64,000 nt of DNA from Leptolyngbya sp. SIOISBB. GTDB taxonomy: Bacteria > Cyanobacteriota > Cyanobacteriia > Phormidesmidales > Phormidesmidaceae. This document shows, in pieces, positions 38,696-47,380 of the stretch (position 1 is its first letter; every line of letters starts with the position of its first letter). Below the pieces are notes generated by a model. That model was not told the origin of the DNA. It made no database searches and saw only the letters and a list, made by a program, of their open reading frames with translations. The stretch lies in NCBI GenBank assembly GCA_010671905.1, contig JAAHII010000001.1, forward strand, positions 5,022,001 through 5,086,000, written 5' to 3'. Position numbers and translations under genes: made by a program.

Positions 38696-41056
38696 ATGCC
38701 CCATTCTGCGACAGCCACTCAGTCCAAGACTCAAACGAGTCAGCGTTCGTTTCAGCTCCCTTGGCAAAAACTGTTGGCGGGTGGTTGCCTCTCCCTGGTG
38801 GCAATTGTCACCGCAATCAACAGTCCCTTTTTAGCCGGTTGGGAAAAAGAACTACAAACGCTATTTTTTGAGGTGAGAGGGCCGAAGCTAGCACCTGAAG
38901 ACATTGTGATTTTGGCGATTGATGAAGAGTCGTTGTCACAGGTGGAGCATTACCGCAGTGATCCCAATAGATATGCCGATTTAGAATCAATTCAGCAGTG
39001 GCCTTGGCAACGCGAAGCGTATGCGATCGCAATTGAAAGATTAGTGGCTGCGGGAGCGAAGGCCGTTTCTCTGGATCTACTGCTATCGACTGAGAGCGCC
39101 TATGGCCCCGCCGATGACGAGCAATTAACCCGGACTCTAGAGCGGTACGGCGATCACGTCACCCTAGCCATGAAATATGACGATACTCAATTGCGACAAG
39201 GGTCGATACTACAGCCCACCTTGCCGCTAGAGCAGTTTCGGCAAGTGGGGGTAAAACTGGGCAACCTCAATTCCCTTCTAGAAGCTGACGGTCGCATTCA
39301 TCGACAAGGGCATGCTTACTTTGAAGCCCTCGCCCAGTCGGCTCTGGTGCTAGAGACTGGCAGTGATCCAACGCACTGGACAGAGCAACTCAGTTTTGCC
39401 CAGGCCACGCTGCTAGCCGCCAATGAAACATTAGCACCTGCTCAAGGGGATTACACCCACTTTCTGGGGCCGGTGCAAACCTTTGAACATGTGCCGTTTT
39501 GGTATGTTTTGGACGCTGATCTCTGGGAGAACTATTTGCAATCAGGTGCCTTCTTTGAAGACAAGATTGTGTTGATTGGTTCGACGGCGAGTGTGCATCA
39601 AGATTTTCATCATGTGCCCTTCGCCCAAAGTCGAGGATACCCTCTCCGGATGCCTGGGGTCGAGGTTTTGGCGAATGACATTGCGACGTTGCGAGCGGGT
39701 ACCGCCCTATCTGAACTCTTGCCCAACCCCTTAAGTCGTGCGAGCTTTTTGCTCGTCGTTGGCGGCGGCTTTTGGCTTCTCCTGATGCGTCACGACCGGA
39801 CAGTTTATCGCTTGTTGTGGACCGCGATCGCTGGCGTTGGGTGGCTGCTCATCAGCTTTTTGGGGTTTGTGGGATTGGGGGTCTTTTTACCCACAGCTGG
39901 CGTGGCGATCGCCCTGCTAGCCACCGGGGGCTGCTACACGACTGCGGGCCTGATTAGCGAACAGCTACGCAAACAACGTTTCCGTCAAACCTTGGCACAG
40001 TACGCTACCTCACCCATCGTGCAAGAAATCATCAGCCAAGAAGAAGAATTCCAGGATTTGTTAGAAGTCCGACAGGCGGAAGTGGTCGGCACGGTCTTGG
40101 CAGCGCGCTATCAAGTACAAGCCGTGCTTGGGGCTGGGGGCTTTAGCGAAACCTATACGGCGGCTGACACGCATCGCCCCGGTAATCCGCTTTGTGTCGT
40201 CAAACGGTTGCGCATTTTGAGTGATGACCCCAAGTCACATCAGTTGGCCCATCGTCTGTTCATCTCAGAAGCCCAAACTCTGGAACGCTTGGGACATCAC
40301 CCTCAGATTCCCCGGCTGTTGGCTCACTTCGAAACCGGTTCCTCGTTTTACCTCGTAGAAGAATTGGTCGAGGGCAATATGCTCAAGGATGAACTCACTT
40401 CACGGCAGCCTAAATCACCTGCGTGGGTCATGAATTTTCTGCTGGATATCCTGCCCGTGGTGGAGTTTGTTCACCAGCAAGGGGTTATTCATCGGGATAT
40501 CAAACCCTCAAACCTGATTCGTCGAGCTGGCGATGGTCGGTTGGTGCTGATTGACTTCGGCTCTGTGAAGGAATTGCCCAATCAATTGGCAGAAAATGAG
40601 CCCCACGTGACCTCTACGATCGGGATCGGCACTAAAGGATACATGCCGAGCGAGCAGTCGGCAGGGATGCCTCGCTTGAGTAGCGACTTATATGCAATTG
40701 GCATCACGGCGATCGAGGCCTTAACCGGCATTTCGCCCTATAAGTTGCAGTACGACGATCGCGGTGACGTTATCTGGCAATATTGCGTTCCTGACCTCCA
40801 TCCCACGCTGGCGACGGTGATTAGCAAACTGGTGCGGTATGACTTTTCTCAGCGCTATGATTCTGCAGAACAAGTACTCGCCGCCTTACGAGAAATTCCC
40901 GTAACCTTGCCGGATGCGGCGCTCATTCATGACAACGTGGTTTTAGAGATGAGTGCTCAAGGCACCGATGACGACGATGATCGCTGGGATGAAGCAACTG
41001 GCTACTTGCCTACTGGCTGGGCTGACGCAACCGAGCAAGATCATCGTGTTAGGTAG
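38696..41056 (+). CDS. CHASE2-domain membrane sensor fused to a Ser/Thr protein kinase
   Basis: 786 residues. Order: TM helix (about 25-45), extracytoplasmic CHASE2 domain (about 50-335; EDIVILAIDEESLSQVEHYR, WPWQREAYAIAIERL, FFEDKIVLIGSTA), three TM helices (about 340-425; FLLVVGGGFWLLLM, AGVGWLLISFLGFVGLGVF), then a Hanks kinase from about residue 467. Kinase motifs: GAGGFSETY, Lys in CVVKRLR, HRDIKPSN, DFGSVKEL (DFG) and GTKGYMPSEQ. All catalytic residues are present. Senses an unknown signal outside the membrane and phosphorylates proteins inside. The C-terminal tail is acidic. The start in the listed frame is ATG 38696. Confidence 0.92.
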   Translation: MPHSATATQSKTQTSQRSFQLPWQKLLAGGCLSLVAIVTAINSPFLAGWEKELQTLFFEVRGPKLAPEDIVILAIDEESLSQVEHYRSDPNRYADLESIQQWPWQREAYAIAIERLVAAGAKAVSLDLLLSTESAYGPADDEQLTRTLERYGDHVTLAMKYDDTQLRQGSILQPTLPLEQFRQVGVKLGNLNSLLEADGRIHRQGHAYFEALAQSALVLETGSDPTHWTEQLSFAQATLLAANETLAPAQGDYTHFLGPVQTFEHVPFWYVLDADLWENYLQSGAFFEDKIVLIGSTASVHQDFHHVPFAQSRGYPLRMPGVEVLANDIATLRAGTALSELLPNPLSRASFLLVVGGGFWLLLMRHDRTVYRLLWTAIAGVGWLLISFLGFVGLGVFLPTAGVAIALLATGGCYTTAGLISEQLRKQRFRQTLAQYATSPIVQEIISQEEEFQDLLEVRQAEVVGTVLAARYQVQAVLGAGGFSETYTAADTHRPGNPLCVVKRLRILSDDPKSHQLAHRLFISEAQTLERLGHHPQIPRLLAHFETGSSFYLVEELVEGNMLKDELTSRQPKSPAWVMNFLLDILPVVEFVHQQGVIHRDIKPSNLIRRAGDGRLVLIDFGSVKELPNQLAENEPHVTSTIGIGTKGYMPSEQSAGMPRLSSDLYAIGITAIEALTGISPYKLQYDDRGDVIWQYCVPDLHPTLATVISKLVRYDFSQRYDSAEQVLAALREIPVTLPDAALIHDNVVLEMSAQGTDDDDDRWDEATGYLPTGWADATEQDHRVR

Positions 41057-41643
41057 CTATCCTCAGCCTTGGAAAACATAGGGGGACAAATAAAAGGTTC
41101 TTCCATCAGGACTGACATTGTGAGCACCCGACCTTAACGCATAAAATTGTGACCTTGCAAGGGCTTTACTTCCTCTCCTATTGAGGAATCAGTGACATGG
41201 AATGTATCACCCCCTATAGCAGAATGCGGAATGCAGAGGTCGGAATGCGGAATTGAAATGCAAGCCAGAAAACAGTTTCAACAATCCATGGCAACCTGAT
41301 CAAACTGCGGCTTGCTATAGCAAGGGAGTGCCGAAATAGCTGATAGGAGGGTGCTAGAAGTCATGAGAAGGGAGCTTCTAGATATCCATCGCTATCCATC
41401 GCATTCCAATACTGAGAGATATTGGCATAAAGGATTACCAAGTCAACCATATTGCCATGCTGTATAAAACCAAGAAACCCTTATGAAGGTCGTAATCTAA
41501 GATCAGGTAAGAGATGAGCGATCGATTATTACCCTGGCAGAGAAATAGAGTTCCGTGAATAACCTAAAAACTTTGCTCAGTTAGGGTTTACTGTACGAGA
41601 TGAGCGCTGCTTATTTGCTGAGTAATAAGTGCAAATTCTTGAT
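41057..41643. other. Intergenic region holding a MITE-like element
   Basis: 587 bp between the kinase and the secreted protein. The 105-bp element at 41216-41320 is the only recognised structure. The 3' portion is A/T-rich and probably contains the promoter of the large secreted protein gene. Confidence 0.6.
41216..41320 (-). repeat. MITE-like element, family 2, copy A (TATAGCA-bounded, 105 bp)
   Basis: Begins TATAGCAG and ends TTGCTATA, with terminal inverted repeats TATAGCA. Its reverse complement aligns without gaps to 58146-58250 over all 105 bases with 16 mismatches (about 85% identity). Best conserved are TATAGCAAGCCGCAGTTTGA at one end and the last 45 bases. TATA ends and a TA target fit IS630/Tc1-type mobilisation. 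No coding capacity. Confidence 0.8.
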
Positions 41644-44600
41644 ATGTATAGAAATTCTCAAAGAATACTCGCCGTCTCTAATAGAGTAATTTCTATCAAA
41701 CTTGCACGAGCGAAACTTGCTTGGTCATGTATCTTTTATTGCACAGGAGTCATTACCTTTGGAGTTGGAGGCCTCAGCTTTAATTTCCCAGCATTTGCCC
41801 AATCAATTACCTCAGCAGCAGATGGCACCGGTACCGTTGTTACTGTTGACGGTCAACAGCTAATCATAGAAGGCGGCTCTCTTTCTGGAGATGGCGCCAA
41901 CTTATTTCACAGCTTTGATCAGTTTGATCTCTCCTCTCAGCAAACGGCTAATTTCATCACTCAACCAGAAATTCAAAACATTTTAGGTCGGGTTGTTGGC
42001 GGCAATCCTTCCATGATTGATGGTCTGCTGCAAGTTACAGGAGGTAACTCAAATCTCTATGTCATTAACCCAGGGGGCATTATCTTTGGGCCAAATGCGC
42101 TCTTAAATGTATCTGGAAGCTTTACCGCAACAACGGCCGATCGCATCGGTTTTGAGGGCGCTTGGCTTAACTCAGTTGGTGACAATGATTATCAAGCTTT
42201 GATAGGCTCCCCCAATCAGTTTTCTTTTTTGAATTCTCAGCCAGGAGCCATTATTAATGCGGGCGACTTAACCGTTGATGCAGACGCGAATCTTAGCCTC
42301 ATCGGGGGGACCGTTATCAACATCGGCATCATTGAAGCGCCGGAAGGGGATGTCACTTTAGCAGCGATTCCTGGCGATAATGTGGTGCGCATTTCCCAAG
42401 AGGGCCGAATTCTAAGTTTAGAGGTTCCTACAGAATCCTTGACTGGGGGGATTACGCCCACTGACCTGCCTGAATTATTGACTGGTTCCTCCTTATCTGG
42501 AACAGAACTGGAGATCGCCGCAGATGGCACCGCCGCCATTGGAGAGACGATTATCCAATCCGGAGATATCGTGATTGGCGGCGCAATTTCTGGAGACAAT
42601 GTTAGCCTCAACGCCGCTAATCAGGTTACGCCCCTGGCGTCTGAGACGCCTCGGGTACTCACGAGGGATGGCGCCTATAGCGCTCCTACCGTCAGGCTAT
42701 TTCCCAAAAGTGCTGATGATGCCACTGCCTATGTCTTTATTGATGCCACCGTTCCGGATTATGAAACCTTTCTCTATGGTGGACAGCCGGGAACGATCTC
42801 GGTTGTCATCACTCCAGAGGAAAACGGCATCACCAAAATTACAGGTACTTTACACGGCGTCACCGGAGTCGATGCCCTGCATATCTTGTCTGAGGGCAAC
42901 CAGGGTAACTTCTGGTTAGGGAACAGCTTTGTTAGTGGGGATAACGTTGAGCAGTATAGTGCCGACCTGCAGATTTGGGGAAATTCCCTCACAAGCTTAG
43001 CGGACATCCTAATTTACGCCTGTTTTACCGCCTTGGGCTTAGAAGGAGAAGCCCTTGTGCAGGCGATTAGCGATTTCACCGGGGCAGATGTGGCTGCTTC
43101 TACGACCCTAACCGGGAGTCCTGCTCTAGGAGGAGACTGGGTGCTGGAGGCAAGCACCGGAAATATTGAATCAGGCTTAGCGTTTCGGCAAGCAAGCCTG
43201 AATGCCTATGAAGATACGCTAGCCGTGATCACGGTTACCAGTAACTTGGACAATACCCTGCCTGATGGTCAGGTCACGCTGCGAGAAGCCATTAATGCAG
43301 CGAATAATGATGCCGATGGGCTGGACACGATGGCCACTGGGATCTTTGGCGATGACGAAATCCGCTTTGCTGCCAGTATGACCATCAACCTGGGCGGGAC
43401 AGAGTTGGCAATTAATGATAATGCCGGAAACTTAACTATTGATGGACAAGCGAATCAGGTCATCGTTGATGGTTCGGCCACAAGCACTGTCTTCGAGATT
43501 AATAATTCAGGTGGCAATGCAGATGTCAGCTTTAGGAATTTGACGATTCAGAATGGCAATGTTGGTGGTAATGGCGGTGGCATTCTCAACAGCAGCAATG
43601 CAGCAACCGTGACCCTTGAGAACGCGACAGTGGCGGGTAACACTGCCACAAATGGAGGTGGTATTTATAGTCAGAACGGTAATGTGACCTTAATCAATAG
43701 CACCATTTCTGGCAATGTTGCGACTTCAAACGGTGGGGGCATTGTCGCTTCGGGTGGAACGATTACCAATTCCACCATTACCAACAATACGGCTGGTGAT
43801 GTGGGGGCGGGTAATGGGGGCGGGGTCTACAGCGCCGCCTCGATTACAGTCCAGAACAGCATTATTGCGGGGAATTTCGACAACAATGGCGTTCAAAATC
43901 CAGATGTCTCAGGTACGTTTGTTGATAATGGCAATAATCTAATTGGCATCAGCGAGGGTAGCGCGAACTTCACCACCAGTACCTTGGTTGGCACTTCTGC
44001 AAACCCTGTTGATCCTGTTTTGGCGCCTCTCGGTGACTATGGTGGGTCTACTCAAACCCATGTTCCTCTACCGGGGAGTCCGGCGATTGATGCCGGTGCT
44101 GATATCGCTGCTGTTACCACCGACCAGAGAGGACAACCGAGGGCCAATGGTGCTTATGACATTGGGGCCGATGAAGTCAGTGCCGACCTGGCGGTGAGTC
44201 AAACGGTGAGCAATGCGAATCCCAGTCCTGGGGATAGCGTTACTTTCACAATCCTGGTTACTAATAACGGTAATGATGCGGTAGGAGATGTTTCGTTGAA
44301 TAACCTCCTACCTGTTGGCCTTACCCTGACGGGGGTTATTCCTAGCTCGGGAAACTACAACCCCAGTACAGGAGATTGGACAATAGGGGACTTGGATGGC
44401 AATTTTGACCTGATTCCTGAAGGGGCTACCGCCAGCCTAAGCCTCACAGCTACTGTTGACTCTAATGCCAGCGGCACCCTGACGAATACGGTGCAAAATC
44501 TGAATGGACTGGGGGCAGATCCCAATCTAGTTGACAATTCAGTCGTGGCTGAAATCGCTATTGATGCGGCCAGCACGCCGCCGCCGCCTGATCTTAGTGA

Positions 44601-44826
44601 TCCTTTAGCTGGGACTGAAATCGCTAGCACTACTAGCGTTGAATCTTTGGAGGCATTATGCTCACCGAGAGCACTGCCTGCTGGTGGGGAAAATCTTTAC
44701 CGATTAATTGACATCCGAGTTGTTGGAAACCGGGGGAGGGCTTATACCTTCACCTGCCACCTACCGCTTTCAGACTTTAATGACTGGGAAACCTTGAGAG
44801 ACGAGTTTCTGCTGGATACCCAGTGA
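41644..44826 (+). CDS. Large secreted adhesin: TPS (filamentous-haemagglutinin N) domain, DUF4347, beta-helix, DUF11
   Basis: About 1060 residues from ATG 41644; a GTG at 41629 adds five. Signal peptide is long, with a hydrophobic core (SCIFYCTGVITFGVGG) and cleavage near AFA-QS (about residue 54). Next, a two-partner-secretion domain with NPGGIIFGPNALL (about residue 140). Then DUF4347 (about 385-507; DALHILSEGNQG ... DILIYACFTA ... TGADVAAS ... GGDW). Then a parallel beta-helix of the choice-of-anchor-Q type (about 530-840; TLREAINAAN opening, repeated GGGI...NSTI turns), a DUF11 domain (about 845-965; DLAVSQTVSNANPSPGDSVTF), and a 70-residue tail. The DUF4347 His-Gly pair reads SEG. No TpsB transporter is adjacent. 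Confidence 0.85.
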   Translation: MYRNSQRILAVSNRVISIKLARAKLAWSCIFYCTGVITFGVGGLSFNFPAFAQSITSAADGTGTVVTVDGQQLIIEGGSLSGDGANLFHSFDQFDLSSQQTANFITQPEIQNILGRVVGGNPSMIDGLLQVTGGNSNLYVINPGGIIFGPNALLNVSGSFTATTADRIGFEGAWLNSVGDNDYQALIGSPNQFSFLNSQPGAIINAGDLTVDADANLSLIGGTVINIGIIEAPEGDVTLAAIPGDNVVRISQEGRILSLEVPTESLTGGITPTDLPELLTGSSLSGTELEIAADGTAAIGETIIQSGDIVIGGAISGDNVSLNAANQVTPLASETPRVLTRDGAYSAPTVRLFPKSADDATAYVFIDATVPDYETFLYGGQPGTISVVITPEENGITKITGTLHGVTGVDALHILSEGNQGNFWLGNSFVSGDNVEQYSADLQIWGNSLTSLADILIYACFTALGLEGEALVQAISDFTGADVAASTTLTGSPALGGDWVLEASTGNIESGLAFRQASLNAYEDTLAVITVTSNLDNTLPDGQVTLREAINAANNDADGLDTMATGIFGDDEIRFAASMTINLGGTELAINDNAGNLTIDGQANQVIVDGSATSTVFEINNSGGNADVSFRNLTIQNGNVGGNGGGILNSSNAATVTLENATVAGNTATNGGGIYSQNGNVTLINSTISGNVATSNGGGIVASGGTITNSTITNNTAGDVGAGNGGGVYSAASITVQNSIIAGNFDNNGVQNPDVSGTFVDNGNNLIGISEGSANFTTSTLVGTSANPVDPVLAPLGDYGGSTQTHVPLPGSPAIDAGADIAAVTTDQRGQPRANGAYDIGADEVSADLAVSQTVSNANPSPGDSVTFTILVTNNGNDAVGDVSLNNLLPVGLTLTGVIPSSGNYNPSTGDWTIGDLDGNFDLIPEGATASLSLTATVDSNASGTLTNTVQNLNGLGADPNLVDNSVVAEIAIDAASTPPPPDLSDPLAGTEIASTTSVESLEALCSPRALPAGGENLYRLIDIRVVGNRGRAYTFTCHLPLSDFNDWETLRDEFLLDTQ

Positions 44827-44948
44827 TTCATTTGACAGCGATCGTCACTGTTACACAACTCTGTTGACTAGCCCATATCGTGAGATTTGGGGAGCATCTA
44901 GTCTGAGCATCTAGCCACACGAATCGGAAGGCACTATGTTCATCCATA

Positions 44949-44979
44949 AAGCAGAACTTTTATGCTGCTTGCTATAGTC
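44949..44979. repeat. Possible solo terminal repeats of family 2
   Basis: The stretch reads approximately ATAAAGCAGAAC...CTGCTTGCTATAG. Its ends resemble the family-2 TIRs (TATAGCAGAA... and ...GGCTTGCTATA). Could be an internally deleted copy. Weak, because the match is short. Confidence 0.25.
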
Positions 44980-44982
44980 GAA

Positions 44983-46983
44983 CTACTTGTAGGTGGCTGG
45001 GGCCATTTCTGGGGGCTGGGCAGAGGTGTTCGCTAGCAAAATGTCGCGGATGAACCGTGCAGCCGCTCGCTGAGTCAGATTGCCGACGATGCGCTGCCCC
45101 ATGTCGCGGGTTTCGCGCTTGACTAGCACCTGAGGTAGTTGTCGCGCCAGTAGGGTGGCGTCGAAACCGTCGGTTTTGCGCAGAATATCTACGATGCGTA
45201 AGATGCGGTCTAGATTACTGTCAGTATTGTTAGGCTGAATCGTAATGGTGGTTTGACTGGCGGACGGTGCTTCCCAACCGAGTCGTTGCCTTACCTTCTG
45301 TTGGAAGGTTTGCATCATGTTGCTACCCAAGTGATCGAGTTCTTTGGCGACTTCATCAGCAATGCGATCGCGAATGAATTCTCCCCGCTCTGAAAACAGG
45401 AACTCAATGGTCTGATCGAGCACCTTTTCCATATCGTAGTCATCGCTATTGCTGGCGTTGCGCAGCAGATTCTCCAAGCGGTTCCAGCGAAACTCACCAT
45501 CTCTAAAGAGCAGGTTTGAGAGGGAAGAGCGCAGTTCGGGAGAGGGGTCGGTTAACAATCGCTTGGCGACATAGGGATAAGCTTTGCTCAGTACCTTGAA
45601 TTCTGGATCGACATTGATGGCAATGCCTTCCAGGGTGACGAGCGATCGGATAATTAAGGCGTAATAGGCGGGCACCCGGAACGGATACTCATACATCAGC
45701 GCCGAAAACTCGTCCGTAATACTCTTGAAATTGAGTTCGGCGACACTAGCGCCTAAAGCATTGTTGAACACCTCTGCCAAGGCTGGAATAATGGGGCGAA
45801 GATCCGTATCAGGCGTCAAAAATTCCAACTTGACGTAGTCACCGGCCAAACCTTCGAAGTCGCGGTTCACCATATGGACAACCGCCTCAATTAGGCCGTA
45901 ACGTTGGTAGGGTTTGACTTCGCTCATCATGCCAAAGTCGAGATAAGCCAATTTGCCATCACGCATCGCCAACAGATTGCCCGGATGCGGATCGGCATGA
46001 AAAAAGCCATGCTCTAGTAGCTGGCGCAGAGAGCACTGGACGCCCACATCAATCAAGTGGGTAGCATCGATGCCTTGGGCGGCCAACTCTTCCAACTTAG
46101 TCAGCTTGGTCCCGTCAATCCACTCCATGGTCAAGACCCGGCGGGCCGTGTACTCTGGATAAATTCTGGGCACGTAGATATCTGCCAGATGGCCATAGAG
46201 TGCCGCAAAGCGAGTGGCGTTTTCCCCCTCATGGGTGTAGTCCATCTCTTCAAAAATGCGTGCGCCAAACTCATCCATAATGGCGACAAGGTCACTGCGA
46301 ATTTGCGACACATTGTTAGTCGCCCACTGCGCGAGCTTTCGCAAAATGTAGAGGTCGAGGGTAATGCGCTGGGCCAAGCCGGGGCGTTGTACCTTTACTG
46401 CAACGGTTTCGCCCGTCTGGAGTCGGCCTTTATAGACCTGTCCCAAAGAAGCCGCAGCGACTGGATTTGGGGACAGTTCGGCGTAAATTTCTTCTGGGGT
46501 GGCTCCGAGTTCTTCCTTGATATACCGAAAGGCTACGTTGTTTGGAAAGGGCGGCAGCTGATCTTGAAGCTGCGTCAACTCATCTAGGTAAATGGGAGGA
46601 ACCAAATCAGGGCGTGTCGATAACGCCTGACCGATTTTGATGTAGGCCGGCCCCAGATCGGTCAACAGTTCCCGTAAACGCTTAGCTTGTCGGCGCTGGG
46701 CTTTCTCAGAGGTGCCGCCGCCCCGACCGTTCCACCAAACGCGGGTCGCAAACGTCAGCAACGGCCAAACCACGGTCAGCACGCGGACGATGACGCTGGG
46801 TAAACGATGCTGGTAATAAGCGTTGATGCCCTCAGGATCGTAGGCTAAGTCTTCGAAGGGATCAAATTTGCGTCGCGATCGCTCGCCCACAGAAGACCTA
46901 GGAGCCGCAACCACTTGATTAGCTGCAACGCTCTCAGTTTTTACGATAGCTGATGTATCAGGTGATTGGATGGTCTGAGTCAC
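44983..46983 (-). CDS. ABC1/UbiB-family atypical kinase
   Basis: 666 residues. The ABC1 domain occupies the middle: KIGQALSTRPDLVP (KxGQ motif), AAASLGQVYKGRL (Ala-rich loop), VAVKVQRPGL (Lys), HADPHPGNLL (catalytic) and LDFGMM (DFG). This family supports quinone biosynthesis and prenyl-lipid balance; cyanobacterial members are related to chloroplast ABC1K kinases of plastoglobules. The N-terminus is polar, with a hydrophobic stretch VLTVVWPLLTFATRVWW, and the C-terminus extends past the kinase. Start ATG 46983. Several paralogues are usual in cyanobacteria. Confidence 0.93.
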   Translation of the reverse strand: MTQTIQSPDTSAIVKTESVAANQVVAAPRSSVGERSRRKFDPFEDLAYDPEGINAYYQHRLPSVIVRVLTVVWPLLTFATRVWWNGRGGGTSEKAQRRQAKRLRELLTDLGPAYIKIGQALSTRPDLVPPIYLDELTQLQDQLPPFPNNVAFRYIKEELGATPEEIYAELSPNPVAAASLGQVYKGRLQTGETVAVKVQRPGLAQRITLDLYILRKLAQWATNNVSQIRSDLVAIMDEFGARIFEEMDYTHEGENATRFAALYGHLADIYVPRIYPEYTARRVLTMEWIDGTKLTKLEELAAQGIDATHLIDVGVQCSLRQLLEHGFFHADPHPGNLLAMRDGKLAYLDFGMMSEVKPYQRYGLIEAVVHMVNRDFEGLAGDYVKLEFLTPDTDLRPIIPALAEVFNNALGASVAELNFKSITDEFSALMYEYPFRVPAYYALIIRSLVTLEGIAINVDPEFKVLSKAYPYVAKRLLTDPSPELRSSLSNLLFRDGEFRWNRLENLLRNASNSDDYDMEKVLDQTIEFLFSERGEFIRDRIADEVAKELDHLGSNMMQTFQQKVRQRLGWEAPSASQTTITIQPNNTDSNLDRILRIVDILRKTDGFDATLLARQLPQVLVKRETRDMGQRIVGNLTQRAAARFIRDILLANTSAQPPEMAPATYK

Positions 46984-47380
46984 CGCCCGTACCTCGCGTC
47001 AATTTACCTTTCTTAACCATTGTAGTGAGTTGCGGGCCGAAAGATGAGTGGGAAAAACCCGCTGCTGCAACTGTTTGGTTCATTTGTATCGGTATGCGAT
47101 AAATTAATCGCAGGTTCCAAGACGTCAGGGCGTCCGGTCTTTGCCCATCGGTCCTGGCCGTGTATAGGGTGTCTTCGTAGAGTTGTGTCGGATGATTTTG
47201 GCGTCAGGGCAATTGCCATCCACTCGATACAATGGCTCCTGAAGGCGTATGGGCTTGGTGGTTGGTTCGGTGCACGCGCTAGGTGCTCTCAGCGATCTTG
47301 ATTGCAGTTCGTCTAAATCCCATCAGATAATGTTTTTGAGTGCCTACTGTTTTCCCTTCTAAGGATTTTGTCAATCGCCC
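46984..47380. other. Divergent intergenic region upstream of recN
   Basis: 397 bp. No feature recognised beyond the presumed promoters of the ABC1 kinase gene (minus) and recN (plus). ORFs across it do not resemble proteins. Confidence 0.5.

Noticed and set aside
47044-47301. 85-residue ORF upstream of recN
   Set aside because: Low-quality composition and no start signal; overlaps the expected promoters of two genes.
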